A stretch of 64,000 nucleotides of DNA from Chitinimonas_A lacunae (GCF_042650885.1 NZ_JBHSBU010000001.1:186001-250000); one strand, 5' to 3'. Shown: positions 35,302-50,300, counted from the stretch's first letter. Numbers and translations: made by a program. The notes: generated from the letters alone by a model not told the origin.

Positions 35302-38300
35302 ATGGTAGCCATTGCTATTGGCCAGGGTACTGGCTTGTTTGAAGGTCATATCGTGGGCGGTCCTGGGGCTGCCCAGCATGGACGCGGACGCGAGCACGTC
35401 TACGTCAACGCCGCCAGCGGCAAGCTGGTGGTGCAGCGTCAGGACGAGATCGTCCAGGGCCGCGCCGGCAGCCAGAGCGTGCTGCGCACCTACGACAGCC
35501 AGGGAACGCTGGCGGGCGGCTGGTCGCTGGCCGATGAGCGCTTTCTGCGTTTCGGGCCCGACAGGTCGGTCTGGCGTCGCACCGGTGATGGCAGCCGGCA
35601 GCGCTTCGAGATCCAGGACGATGGCAGGTATCTGAGCCGCGAGGGGAGCGATGCCGACGACACGCTGCATCATGATGCGGCGCGCGGACAGTGGATCTGG
35701 CGCGAAGGCAGCAGCGGGCTGGAAGAGGTGTATGCCGTCGACCCCGATGATGGCTCGGGCCAGCAGTTCCGGTTGATCGAGAGCCGTACCCCGACCGGAC
35801 AGCGCGTCCACTACCACTACGATGGCCGCCATCTCAGCAAGGTCGAGGCGTACGAGCAGATCGAGGGCGTGGAGCGGCTCGAGTACGGGCTGGACTATCT
35901 GTACGACGGCGAGCGGCTCAGCAGCGAGTCGGTGCGCTACTACGATGAGCAAAGCGGCGAGCAGAAGCTGACCCGTACCCATTACCGCTACCAGGATGGC
36001 CGGCTCCATCAGGTGCTGGTCGATCTGGACCCGTCCGACCAGATCGTGCCCGAGCCAGGCCAGGCCGGCGTCTATGTGACGACCTACCGGTACGACAGCC
36101 TCGATCGGCTTACCCATATCAGCCAGAGCGACGGCAGCGCGCTCACCATCGCCTATCAGGGCCAGACGCGCGAACAGTCGCAGGTCGAGCGGATCACCGA
36201 TGCGCTGGGTCGGGTGACCCAGTTCATCTATGAGTCGGGCAAGACCGTGATGATCGACCCGCTCGATGCCCGTACCACCTACTGCTACGACGCCGAGCAA
36301 CGGTTGACCGAGGTGACGGGACCGGCCGTCGATGGCTCGGCGCAGAAGATCGTCTATCAGTACGACGAGCAGGGCCGGCTTAAGTCGATCGATCAGAACG
36401 GACTGGTGACGCGCTACCTCTACGACGCCCACGGCAATATCACCGAGCAGTCGGACAGCGCGGGCAACCGGATCGAGCGCAGCTACAGCCAAGACAATCT
36501 GCTGCTGCGCGAAACGGTCAGCGGCGGCAAGGTGCTGACCAGCGAAACCACCCGCTATGTCTACGACAGCCAGCGCAATCTGCGCTTTGTGCTCAGCGAT
36601 GCCGGCCGGGTGACGGAATATCAATACGACCAGGACGGGCTGCGGGTACGGCAGCAGCGTTATGATCAGCAACCGCCTGTCCATCTGCTGGCACCCGACG
36701 CGGCACTGACGCTGACGATGCTGGAGCAGTGGGTGGCCGGTGTCCTCGTGGGTCTTCCTCGGCCCAGCCCGCTGACGGTCGAGCAGTACCAGTACGATGT
36801 ACGCGGCCAATTGAAGCGCAGCGTACGCAGCGGCACCGATCCCGAGGGCAATCCGCTCAGCACCGCCACGCTCTACCACTACGATGCGGCAGGGCAACTG
36901 CTCAACAGGACCGACGCCAACGGTGCCCTTACCAGCTATAGCTACGACGGCCTGTGGCGGCTCACTTCGAGCACCGATGCCGAGCAGACCACGACCCAGA
37001 TCGCGTACGACCTGGCCGGAAACCGGATCGAGCGGCGGATTGCCGGGGTAACGGTCGAGGTCGAAACCTATGACCGGGAAGGTCAGCTGACCGGGCGGGT
37101 GCGCGGCGGCAAGCTCGCGGAGATGGTGTTGCCCGATGGCGCCTCGCGTCTTCAGACAGACGGGGCAGATCGGCAGCTCAAGGCGGTCGAGCAAGCCGAA
37201 CAGGTGCAATACGATGCGGCCGGCCGGGTGGTCTATCGCGAGACCGGCACGGCTGACCAGCGCAGCCGCGTCTTTAGCTTCTACGATGCGGCCGGTCGGC
37301 GGATCGGCGAACTCGACGGCAGCGGCGCGCTGACCGAATACCGCTATAACCGGCGCGGCCAGTTGGCGCAGACTATCCGCTACGCCACGCGGGCACCGCT
37401 GGCCAGTGTGGAGGCAGCACTCAAGGCAAGTCCGCTCCGTCTGCCGGCGCTCTCGACGATTCGTCCCGCAGCCCATCAGGACGACACCACTACCCACTTG
37501 CTCTACGACCGTGCCGGCCGGGTCGGCCATCGTATCGATGCCCTGGGCTATCTGACTTCGCTCTATTACGACGGCGCAGGACGGCTGGTCAGGGAAACCA
37601 CTTACGAGACCCGGCTGGCGGCAATCCCCGAGCTCGATCTCGACGCGGAAATGCTGAGGCTGCCGAGCACGGGCAGCCAGCGCTTCAGCCGCCGTTTCTA
37701 TGATGGCGATGGCCTGCTGGTCGGCGAACTCGACCGCGACGGCTATCTGACCCGCTATGAATACGACGGCGCCGGCCGGCTGTGGCATCAGGTCCGCCAT
37801 GCCAGGCGCTCGGCGCTGGCACTGAGCGACAGCGCCCACTACGCCACGCTGGCGCAACTGACACCGGCCGATGATGCGCAGGACCAGCACACCCATACGG
37901 TCTACGACACGCTGGGACGGGTGGTGGCCAAGGTCGATGCGGCACAGTTCGTGACCGAATTCAGCTATGACCTGGCCGGCAACCGGATCCGCGAGATGCG
38001 CTACAGCCGTCCGGCAGAACAGCGTCCTGCCTCCTCGGTCGTCCCGCTCGATTCGCTGCGCCGGCTGGGCGATCAGAACCTTGAGACGCGCTATTTCTAT
38101 AACCGCATCGGTCAGGTGGTGGAGCAGCGTGAGCGCCAGCCGGGCGTCCATGCCTCGCTGGTGACCCGGTACGGTTACGACCGGCTGGGACAGGTGGCAC
38201 TCAAAGCGACGCTGGTGCAAGACGGCGACAGCGAGTCGGCCGGTGCGCTGGGCGACTGGTCGGATGACACGACCCGGCTGGTGCTGCAACGGCGCGACAG

Positions 38301-41300
38301 CCTGGGCCGGGTGCTGGCCGAGCTGTCGGGTGAGGCGGTAAAGGCGCTGGCGAAGACGAGCGATGAAGCGGCGCGCGAGGCCATCTGGCGCCGTTCGGGC
38401 CGTTTCTTCGAGTACGACTCGGCCGGACGGCAGATCGCCAGCTGGAATATCGATCCGGCCCATCCGGACACTGTCCAGCGCAGCCGCATCTTCTACGACG
38501 AAGCCGGCCGGGTGCTGGCTACCGTGGGGCCGGATGGCGCCTTGGCGACCAACCGTTACAACGCCCTGGGCCAGTTGAAGGAAACCCGCAGCTACGCCAA
38601 GCCCTTGCCGGCCGCGCTGCTGGACTCGCTGACGGGCAGTGTGCTCGACCCGGCCCTTCTGGCGCCGAACGGGCCGCTTGCTGCCTATCAGCGTCCCGAC
38701 GACGTGGTGATGCGCTACGACTACAACGCCCGGGGCGAGCGTATCCGACAGGAAGACGGGCGTGGCTTCGTGACCACCTTCGTCTACGACAACGCGTTTG
38801 CCGAGCTGACCGAGCAGACGCAGGAAGTGCGTAAGGCCGGTACCGACCCCAGGACCGGCGCGGCAATCACGGCGCTGACCCAGCATATCGAGTTCAAGCG
38901 CACGCTGACCGCCGATGGGGTGCGTCAGACCAGCAGCGAAGTGCTGCCGGCGCCCAGGGATTCGGGCGCCGTGCCGGCAAAGCGGCTGGTGGTCAAGGAC
39001 TACGATGCCTTCGGCCGACTGATCCGTGAAACCCACGGCGAAGGGGAAAGGCCCGACAAGACGCCGATCGCGACCTCGCTGGTCGAGCATCAGTACGATG
39101 CGCTGGGCCGCGAAATCCTGACCCGGGTCGGTACCCGGGTGCTCAAGGTCACGGCCGCCGGGCCGGACAATAGGCCGACCGGCCAGGTCGAGCTGAAATT
39201 CGAGGATACGGCGTTCCAATACGACGCTTTCTCGCGGCTTGAACAGAAAACCGACCGGCTGGGCAATGTCACCCACTATCAGTACGAAAGCTGGGGCGTG
39301 CAGACTGGCCCGGGTTGGGCGCTCAGCATCATATCGCCCGCTGGCGTGAGGTCGCGCAGCGAATTCAATCTGTATGGCGAACAGGTCTTCCACAGCGAAA
39401 AAGGCGGCGAGACCTACTATCACTACGATCTCAATGGACGGATGGTGCTGGAGGAAAAGGCCGTTCGCCAGCTTCCCCAGAGCGGCCCGGTCGCGACGGG
39501 GGAATTCCTCGACAACTGGGCGGGCGACGAGGCGAATTACCGCTGGCTCGATCAGCAAGACCCCGGTGCCGTGCAAGAAGGGCTTGATCGGCGCAATACC
39601 CGCTTCTATTCGGCCCGGCTGCGCCAATACGACGCCCAGGGTCGGCTGACGGCGGAGACCGATACGGTCAGCGCCCGCACCTATAGCCAGCATTTCCTGC
39701 TCGATAGCGCCACCCATCCTGAGCTGGCACGCACCACCAGCTACCAGTACGACAGCGGCAATCGTCGCCGCCACAGCACGCTTGCGTTGACTGCGGACAA
39801 ATCGCGTCAAACCTTCCGCCTCCATGACGGCCTGGGCCGGGTGGTGCGGGAAGTCGGCGCCGACCAGACCGTGACCGAGACCGAATACGACGCCAGCGGC
39901 CGGGTGGCTGCGGTGGTGGTCGATCCCGATGGCCTCAAGCTGCGTACCGAATACCGCTATGACGGCATGGGCAACAAGATCCAGGTGATCGAAGGCGCCA
40001 ACAGCGCAACGCCCCGGGTGAGCAGCTACGAGTTCGACGCCGCTGGCCGGCGTGTGCGCGAACAGGTCGGCGACGGCAAGCAGGAAGTCGTGATCGATAT
40101 CGAATACCGCTACGACGCCGAACAGCGTGTCGTGGCCAAACTCGTTCATCTGCTGCGCGACAACGCCACCGAGCGCACCCAGTACGTCTATGACGCGCTG
40201 GGCCGCAAAACCCATGAGATCAACGGCAATGGCGAAGTCAGCGAGACGGTCTACGACGCCGAAGGCCGGGTGCTGATGACGCGGCGCTATGGGCAGCGGA
40301 TCGGTGAGCAGCCGATTCTCGATACCGAGCAGGAACGGATCGATTTTCTGGTCAAGCTCTCCCAGCTCAAAGACGACCGCCATGACGCCATCGACCGTTT
40401 CGTCTACGACGCCGACGGCAAGCTGATTCTGAGCGTCGATGCCGAAGGCGGCGTGATCGAGCGGGAATACCTGACCATGATGGGCGGTGAAGGCGGCTTG
40501 CAGAACCATGGCCTGCTCAACCGCGAAATCCACCGCGTCTGGCGCTATACCGAGTCTTTCAGCGATATCGGCGACGAGTTGCGGCGCAATATCGAGCAGA
40601 AACGTGAGTTCGACGACAAGGACAAGGCCATCGGCTATCTGCGCGACCCGCAGGGCCGGGTGATCATGACCGATGTCTACTACGCCAATCAGCCCAATCG
40701 CCGTCATTCGACTACCAGCACGCGCTACAACTACTTCGGCGAAGTCGAGGTACGGGCCGATGGCGAAGGCGGGCTGACGCACTATCGCTATGACAAGGCC
40801 GGCCGGGAGATCGAGCGGGCCGAGCCAAGCGGCGTCGTTACCGAGACGGTTTACGACGATCTGAGCCGGATCAGCGAGACACGCCAGCGTCCCGCCAGCA
40901 AACGCCAGTGGGGCGGCTTTACGGTATTGCTCGGTCCCGACAACACCGTGACGCTCTATGGCCGCCGTGGCGAACGGGTCAGCGTGCAGCGAGCGCGCGA
41001 TGAATTCGATGGCACCATGACCTATCGGATTCTGGACCCGGGCATGACCGAGCTGGGCGGTCTGCGCCGCTATGCCGATGCGAACGAGCTGTTCCAGACC
41101 CTGGTGCGCCGGGTCGGGCCGGCCATGGCCGAGGCCGTCCAGGAAGCCCTTGGTCTGGCCGAGCCCTACCAATACCGGGTGCTGCCGCTGCGTAACGGCA
41201 CGATCGACGAGGCACAGCAGGTATTGCAGGGCTTGCAGCGCACCTATGCCTCACTGTTCACCAATCTGACCGGCCTGGTCGGCAGCCAGATCAAATGGGT

Positions 41301-44300
41301 CAGCCCCGATAAGCAGGGCGTGCTGCACGAGCTGTTCACCTTCCGCGTCGACAGCCGCGACACGCTGAGTTTTATCGACCAGACCGGCCGCACCCGGGTG
41401 CTCGACCGACATCAGCCGGTGGCAGCGCTGTTGCTGCGGCATACCGAACTGATGATTCCGGTGGCCGAGCAACTCGGTCTGCTGTGCGAGGGAAACCTCG
41501 ATACCAACTCCGCCGCCTGGCCCGAAGCCCAGAAGGCCTGGCAGGCGCTGCGTCAGCAGTTCGAGGCAGCCAAGGAGGCCGTGGACCTGCCACCGGTGAA
41601 ACGCGAGTGGCGCCTGGGGAAGGGGGTATTGCGCTTCGAGCGGGCAGGGCGTGGCGACAAGAGCACGCATCGCTATGTCTACCAGCCCGATGGCGACGCC
41701 AACAGCTATTCGCTGGGCGACAGCCTGAGGCTTGCCGAGACCTTGGGTGCCCATCGCTTCTGGCGGGAATTCGTCAGCCAGGAATGGGGCGTGGCGCTGG
41801 AAGCCTATCTCACGGACGACGACAGCCGGCAGCAGCTGATGGCGTTGGGCGAATCGTGGGAGCAGCAGCTGGTGAGCCTGGACAAGGCAGGCGAGCAGCG
41901 TGACATCCGCTTCGAGCTGGACGGCCGCAGCGTGCTGTTCACCACCGTGCGTCGCATCGACGAGCAGACCTGGGTCTGGATCGATGGCGCGGGCAAGGCG
42001 CATGAATTCGACCGCTTTGCCTCGCTGGAGCGGATAGCTGGCAATAATATTTCCTTTGCCGATAATTTGTCCGACAGAATTGGCACTCGATTTTCCTATT
42101 ATTTTCCTAATGGCCGTACCGCCCAACAGCGCTGGCAGGCGCTGCGCGATGAGTTCCATGCCGAGGTGGTCAAGCAGCCGGTCAGCAATGTACGGACCCC
42201 GCTGACGTTCTCCTACGGCACCCTGACACTGGAAGCGACCCAGGGCCGAGCCAGCGGTGGCGGTTTCTGGTATGTGCCCGAGTGGGAACAGAGCGAGCTG
42301 GTCTATCGCGCCAACAGCGGCGAGGTGGTGCGGCTGCCGATCGATGCCGGACTGGAGGAATTTGCCGCCGCCCATTTCGATCTGCGACGGCTGGTCTACG
42401 AAGTCTTCCACCTGAAGTTGCAACCTCGGCTCGACCCGGCGGGAATCGACCCGGAGACCCTGCGCAGCAAGCTCGATGGCGAGCTTGGGAAGTGGTTCAC
42501 CGCTGACCCGGCCACCGCTGGGCTTGGTTTGACCACGCGCAGTATCTTCGACCGGGCCGGCCGGCTGGTGGCCCAGTTGAGCGGGCAGCGGGAGGCGGTG
42601 GAGGCTTTCTATCTGGCCGAGCAATTCCGGCTCGAGGACGAGAACGCCACGGTACTCAGCACCGAGCAGGTCAAGGTCGAGCGATTCGGCTATGGCTCGC
42701 TCGGCCAGAAGCTGTGGAGCCGCAACAGCCGCAATGGCCGCAGCGATTTCGAGTACGACAGCGCTGGCCGCCTGACCGTCGAGTTCGCGCCCGAAGAAAA
42801 GGCCGTGACCCAGCGGCCGCTGCTCAACCCGCGCGAAGGCGAGGGCGGCTACGGCAGGATGAAAGAGGAGTCGATCCGGGTCCACAAGCGCTACCGCTAC
42901 GACGGCGCCGGCCATGTGCGCTCGCTGCTCGAAGGTCTGGAGTTGCAGCCGGGCGTGTCGGCGGCGCTCGACCCGTATGCGCGGCTGACCCGCTTCAACT
43001 ATGACGGTGCAGGCCGCCAGATCGAGGTCCGTCGGGAAGGCAACCGCTATAGCGCCAGCAACGACTATACGGACCGCTTTGCCCAGATCGCCCAAAGCGG
43101 CAACCGACTCGAATGGCTGTTCGGTCGCGGCGAGGACGCCGACCCGGTGCGCAGCACGCTGTCGACCATCACCCATTTCGATACTCTGGGCCGCGCGGTG
43201 GGGTTCCGCGATCAAGCCGCCAATCTGTCGCAGAAGCTGTATGACCGCCTGGGCCGGGTCCGCTTTGAAATCGACGCAGCCGGCTTTGTGACCGAATACC
43301 GCTACGATGCATTCGGCAATCGGACCGAGCAGCATCGCTATGCGGAGCCCCTGGTGGCCGATCCTAAGCCCGTCAACGGTGAAACCCCGCCTTCGGCCAC
43401 CACGCCCACGCTCGATGCGCTGGTCAACTGGTTCGGCAGTGGCAAACGGGCGGCACGCAGCCTGATCTATACCTATGACCTGTTCGGTCGGGTCGCCACC
43501 GTCGCCGAGCCGCGGGTGGTGCAATTCCATCTGCGCGATGGCGAGCCGCGTGGCGTGCTGGAGACGGCCGTCGGCCGGCTGACCACCAATACCTACGACC
43601 GTCGTGGCCTGTTGCTGCGGCAGTCGATTTCACTCGATTCGGTGTCGGATGACCGGGGCGAGACGATCCGGACGGCCGATACCCACTATTACTACGACCA
43701 GGCCGGTCGCAAGATCGGTCAGGTGGATGCGGAAGGCTATCTCACTGCCTGGTATTACGACGAAAGCGGCCGCTTGCAGAGCGAGGTGCAGTTCGCCGCG
43801 CCGCTCGATGGCGGGGTGGCGTCGTGGGACGATCCGCAGAACGGCCTGCAACGACCGGATTTCACCAGCCTGCTGGCCCAGGTGGCCGGCCGGCATGGCG
43901 ACGGTGGCTCGCCCAGCCGGCGGGTCGACTATGACTTCGACGGCTTCAACCGCCAGATTGCCGAACGCAGTCAGGGCGATGAGCAGATCGGGACTTCCAC
44001 CGTTCGCCGGCTGTTCGATGCGGCCGATAACGAAATCCTGAGCGTCGACGGCCGGGGCAACCGGACCTTCAAGTATTACGATGCGCTGGGCCGGGTGCGT
44101 TACACCCTTCAGGCCAGTGGCGAGTTCGGTGGAGGACGCACCTATACCCTGGCCAGCCACCGCTATGACCCGCATGGCAATCAGGTGGAGACGATCCGCC
44201 ATAACACGGCCTGGTCTGAGTCGTGGTTGGTCGGCCTGACCGGCAAAGCGACGATCCTCGAGGCCGAGCGGGTGTTGGCGCGGGTGGATATTGCCACGCT

Positions 44301-47300
44301 CGAACAGCAGCTCGACATCAGCAGACTGGCCTTGAGCACCGACCGCCGGGTCGAGCAGCGCGAATACGACCGCTGGGGCCAGTTGTTCTATAGCGCGGTC
44401 ACCAATTGGAGCGTGCTCGACGATTCCGGACCTGGCGGTGGACTGGCGGGTGTGCTGGTCGGCACCGATGGCCTGCCCAAGAACCTGAAGTCGGGCCAGG
44501 TCGTGCCGACCCAGGTGACGGGCTACACCTACGACGCCATGGGCCGGGTATCGGGCGAGGTGTCGCTGGTCTGGTCGGTCGGTGAAGGCAGCGCCAAGGC
44601 CAATCACGCCGTTCGGCTGTTCGAATACGACAAGGTCGGCCGCCGCCTGGCGACCAAGGAACTGGTGATGTCGCCGGTAAGCAAGGCCGTGGAGCCTCAG
44701 TCGCCGACGCCTACCCCCATTCCGACACCGACGCCTACGCCAACTCCGACCCCAACACCGACTCCCACGCCGGAGCCGACACCTACTCCGACTCCATCAC
44801 CGACGCCGACACCGACGCCGATTCAGCCGCCGAAACCGGACGATCCAAACACCGGCATACGTAGCGAGCCGACGGCCGAGTCGACGACAAAGCCTGCGAC
44901 CTGGCGCGAGGTGGAAAATCGGGTCAGGTACAACGCCTTCGGGGAAATCGTCCTCAAGCAAGTCGGTGAGCGCAAAGAAGGCGAGGCTGCGCTGCAATAC
45001 ACCGAAGTCGGCCGCTACGACTACGACGATGCCGGCCGCTTGTGGCGCCAGTCGGAGAATGGGACCACTCAACTGATGTTCTACAACCGGGCAGGTTGGG
45101 AAACTGCCCGGTTGACCGGCACCCGACCTGCTACCGGTCAGATGCCCGATGGCAGTCGTCTGGCTGGCAGCGATCTGGACCGCCTGAGCCAGGGCGATCT
45201 GCTGGCGCGCGACCAGGACCGGTTGCGCAATCTGCTGCGCACGCCCGGTGAGGCAAGCCAGGACTATCGCCGCGCCTACGCCCGCTACGACAAGCTGGGC
45301 CGCCGCATTGTCGAGACTGGTCCGGCCTTTACCGACCGGGTCGATCCGTTGCTGGTCAAGTCGAGCCATGGCGAGATCGAGTCGGTCAATCTGACGGCAT
45401 CGTCTACAGCCCCGACCGTGGTGGTGGCGGCAGTATCGACCAATTACCGCAACGAGCCGGGCACAGGCACGCCGCCGACCGGTGGTCGCTCGATCTATGT
45501 GAAGCTGGATTTTGGTCTGCCCATCGATGATGTCTCCGGCCGCTATCGGCTGACGGGCAAGTTGATTCTCAAATACGGGCCTAATCACCAGTTGCGCTAC
45601 GAATTGCCTCTGTCCGAACCCATCGATCGGCCGACGGGCGAGTGGTCACGCACGTTTATCGAGAACTCGACGCGCAAGTTCGACGATGTGCTGCTTGAGG
45701 CGATCTTCCTGGGCACCGCTCAGTGGGAAACCGAAGGTCTGCAAATCGTCGAGGCCAATGGCGCCCCTGCCGTGCAGGAGGTCCGTCTCAACTATCCGAC
45801 GGAACTGGCGGATGGTCGGCAAATCTGGCTGCGCGTGGGGACTCCCGGTAATTGGAAGGTGATCGCTCCACGCGGCGGGCCGCTGGTCAATGGGCAGCGC
45901 CATACCTCGCTGAGTCTGGATCAGCTCCAGATCGGCACCACCCCTGTCGAGGTGCAGTTGATCGGCCTGCCGGCCGGCTTTGCGCTGGAGGCTGGGCTGA
46001 GCGATGCGCAGATTCAGGCCATCGCAAGTGGCTGGAGCAGTTGGCAGGTGGCGCGCGATGCGGCCGTGCCGGGTGGGGTTCGTGTCACGAGCGTGGACAA
46101 CGCGATGGTGCGCAACCAGCTCGTGCTGCCGGAGCAGCGGACGCAATACGACCGCTGGGGCAACCGGGTGGCGACCGTGAATGCGCTCAATCAGCGCAGC
46201 GAATGGCGCTACAACCGGCTGAGCAAAGTGATGCTGGAGCGCGGGCCGGAAGCGGGCTTTGTCGATGCACAAGGTATCTACCGTCAGCAGGCGGCATTGA
46301 CCCGCTTTGACTACAACGCCCACGGCGATCTGGTCGCGCAGCGGCGGGACGATCAACCGGTCGTGATCACCCAGTACGACTTCTACGGCCACAAGGAGCG
46401 GGAATATGTGGAAGGTCGGGAGAACGAAGTGCGCGAGTGGGACTACGACCTGTTCGGCCGGCTGGTGCGCGAGAAGACCGACAGTGGCATGGCGGAGACG
46501 GAGTATGTCTACAACCAGAACGACCAGTTGATCGAGATTCTGCGCGAAGGGCTGGTCAATCAAGCCAGCCTGCCGCCGGGCACCAGTGCGCCACGCACCC
46601 GCAGCTTCACCCGTTACACCTACGACACCCAGGGCCGTCGCGTGGTGGAGATGCGTGGCGAGGAGTCGCTGATTTCCAATGCCGCGTCACCTCAAGGGGT
46701 GTGGACACTGACCGGCGACACCCAGGCGAGCTACACCTGGTATGACACGCGGGGTCAGGTGGTGCAGAGCCAGCGTCGTCGTGGTCCTTCACTCAAGCCA
46801 GATGGATTCTGGGGCAATGAAGTCCCGCTGTTTGGCACCATGCACCAGTACGACTACGACGCGCTGGGCAATAAGGTCGAAGAGCGAACCTTCGAGGTGA
46901 AGCGCGACGGTGCGGCGCTCAAGCCCGTCCAGAAGCTCGACAAGGTCAGCGGTATCAACAACCTGCCGGCTGTGGTGACGCAGACCTGGTCCTACTATGC
47001 CGGGACGCAGAAGCTCAGGGGGGCCGTGGACCTGGGTGGTCGTCAACATCGTTACGAGTACAACGGTGCGGGCGAGCTGACGCAGCACAGCATTGACCAG
47101 CACGGCAAGCCCACGGCGGTGCAGGTCTACCGCTACCACGAAGCGGGCTGGCGGGTCGAAGTGCAGGAGCAGGACGGCAAGCTGCAAAAGACCAGCCGCA
47201 CCCGCTATGACGCGCTGGGTCGGGCCATCCGTGAACGGCTCGAACAGCGGGACCAGTCGGGCCTGGACGGCAAGCTGGTGCAGGTCCAGTCGGAACAGGC

Positions 47301-50300
47301 CACGCGCTACGACGCGCTGGGTCGGGTGGAACTGGTCAGCGGTCCGACGATGGCGGTGCAGTATCTGTACGATGCGCGCGCCAACCGCCGGGCCATCTTT
47401 GCGATGGAGCGGGAGAACCATGGCTGGACCGGTCAGGCGTCGTGGTACGACTACGACGGTTGGGGCCGTGAGACGGTGGAGGCCGGCACGCTTCGGTCGG
47501 TCACGCAGAACGGTGTGAGCCGAACGGTGATCCGGGCGACCGACAAGCGCGACCGCTGGGATGAGCTGGGGCCCGAGATGGCGCTGCGCCGCGTGGCAGG
47601 CCAGCAGGTGAGGTTTGACGCCGGTCGGCAGGTGATCGATGGACGAGTGGGCAGCCATGGCATCGGTGTGGCACCCGCCGAGATCACCTACGACGGCAGC
47701 GGGATGCGTCGCAAGACGGTCACGGACAGCAGCGGCCAGAAGACGGTCTACCAGTACGATGGTCTGGGCCGGCTGATCGAATCGGGGCTGGAGCGCGGCG
47801 AGCGCTCGGTTAACCGACGGCTGTACGACAGCCTGGGCCGGTCCATGCAGGAAGAGACGGTGCAGTACCGTGCCGACGGCAGCGTGGCGCGACGGATGAT
47901 CGGCTTTAGCTGGTACGACGCCGAGGACCGGGTGGTGTTCCAACTGAACCGTCAGGGCGGGGCGGAGATTCGGTCGGATCGGCCCACGCTCAGCCGTCAT
48001 GAGGACGGGACCGTCAACCCGGGCTCGATCTATGTAAAGGCTGGGGAGGAGTCTGCGACCCGCTATACCTATGTGCTCGATCGGCTGACGAGCTATCAGG
48101 TCGATGGCGGCACCGATGCCTCACGGCAAACCCATACCTTTACCTACCAGGGTTTTGATAGCTGGCGCGAAGCGACCCACGTGGGCAGTACCCTCGGCGG
48201 TCCGGCGCAGACCACCACCGAGTACGATGCCTTTGGCAATGTGGTCAGGATCCAGGGTGCCTTGCCCGGGGCCGGGGCGCCGCGCTACTTCATCAACGAT
48301 GCCGATGGCCGGGTGCTGAGTAAGGAAGAAGGGCTGGCGAAGAGCCAGTATCTCTACGCCGGTGGTGCCCGGGTGGCGGTCTCGGGCAATGCGTTCACGG
48401 GCAGCAGTGTCGATCTGCACTACAGCGCCATCCAGGACCCCAGCAGAAACGCGACCACGCAGAGCAGCTATATCGCCCAGCAGGGCGACACGCTGCGGCG
48501 CATTGCCCAGATGGTGTGGGGCGATGGCCGCCTGTGGTATCTGATCGGCGAAGAGAACGGCCTGCATGAGGCCGAGGACGCAATCACCGCCGGCACGATG
48601 CTGAAGCTGCCTCGGGTATTGAACGCCGCCAACGACGCCTCAGTGTTTACGCCGCACTCGGCCAGCGAAGTGCTGGGCGAGACCAGCCCAGCGCTCCCGG
48701 CGCCCCCGCCTCCACCTAAGCCGGCCAAGCCCTGTGGGGGCTATGGTCAGGCGATCATTATGGTGGTGTCGGCGGTGATTGCGGCGTACACCGGGCAATG
48801 GGTGGGTGGTCTCTTGCAGAACACCTTCCTCGGGACGACGGGTGCAGCGATCGTCGGGGCGGCAGCAGGTGGGGCGATGGGTTCCATCGTCAACCAGGCC
48901 GGCAATATGGCGATCGGTACGCAGGAGCGCTTCTCCTGGCAGGCCGTGGGTCAGGCGGCACTGCGTAAAGCGGTGACGGCTGGGATTGGTCAAGCCGTGG
49001 GCGAGAGTGGCTCCATCGGTGCCAAGCTGCTGCCCAATGCGCCGGAGTTCTTCCAGGATGTAGCTACCGGCGCAATTACCGGGGCGGTAACCGATGGCCT
49101 GCTGTCGCTGACGGGGCTGGGCCACTTCAGTTGGCGCAATGTCGCAGCCGCGGCCATTGCCGAGCCGATCAACAAGTGGGTCGGGAATAACCTCTTCGGT
49201 ACCCAGACGACGCCCGGCTCGCTCCTGGCACGAGACCATCATCTCACCGCCAACTTCACCCATCAGCTCGCCAATGGCCTGGTCAACCGCGTGGCCCAGA
49301 TCGCGACGCATGGGGAAGGGCGGTTGGATTGGGTGTCGTTGGTGGGCAATGCCTTTGGCGAAACGCTGGGCAATGAGGTGGTCGGGAAGAGCCGGGCGTA
49401 TCAAGTCCCGGCCATGCCTCGCTACGCCTATCGCAGCGAAGCGGAGCTGGACGCTGAAGAAGCCTTGCGAGACAGCTTTATGGCCCAGGCGCTGGGAGCG
49501 ACGAACCGGACCGTTGGTTTTGTCGAGCTTGACGCCAACACGCGGATTGCGACCAACCCAGGTGCCAGCCGTGCTGACGAGATGCTTCAGGCGATGGTCG
49601 GGATGTTGGAAAATCCCGTGGAGCCGGAGCCTGGAGAAAGAATCCTGCTCGCTAACAAAGGTGCGATAGCGCCGGGGTTACTGCGACAGCTCACCACGCG
49701 CCGGCCGGGCTTTGAGGTGTCCCGCAATGAGGTGGCGGCACAGCGGTTCAATACGATCGCGGATCTGTGGGATGTTGCGGGGGCTGACGGGTTGGTGGGG
49801 ATGGCCTTCGTCCCGGGTCTGCATCAGGTAGCGAATGCCGAATATGAGCTGAAGGAAATTGAGCGCCGGCTGGGATATGGAGCGAGAGCGGCGCCAGCAA
49901 GAATCAAGACGTGGACTGCTGAGGGGAAGTCGGTAACGGATTATTCGGCTACCCTGGGAGCTTATCAGCAGGCGCTGCGTAAGATGACGCTGGAGCAGGC
50001 GCTTATTGCTGAGAGAGGGCTGATTAAGTCTACTTCCCATCAGGTTCCAAACGGAGAAGTTCCAATCCGTGTCTCTGCATCACAAGCAGCTATGCGATCG
50101 CGAATCTTGGATAACATTGCTGCGACACGAGTAGGGAACGCATCTAGTAATTTTGCCATTCACTCAACAGTGGAGGAACTACTGATCGAAAGAATTTCCC
50201 TTGGGTTTACATCCAACCGAAGAATGCAACAGAATTTTGCGTTTTCTGATTTTCAGATCAATGGCGATACAGGGAAAATATACGCTCTTAGTGGTATGCA

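Noticed and set aside
35197..41172. 1991-codon open frame on the minus strand opposite the rhs gene
   Set aside because: A mirror of the strongly biased YD-repeat codons; the product is a low-complexity, hydrophobic/His-rich sequence with no family signature, and the plus strand is clearly coding.
41251..43530. 759-codon minus-strand frame within rhs
   Set aside because: Same shadow effect of GC-rich repeat codons; no ribosome site or domain.
44701..44850. CRISPR-like or tandem repeat array
   Set aside because: The periodicity is the in-frame Thr-Pro hexamer of the rhs linker; there are no spacers.
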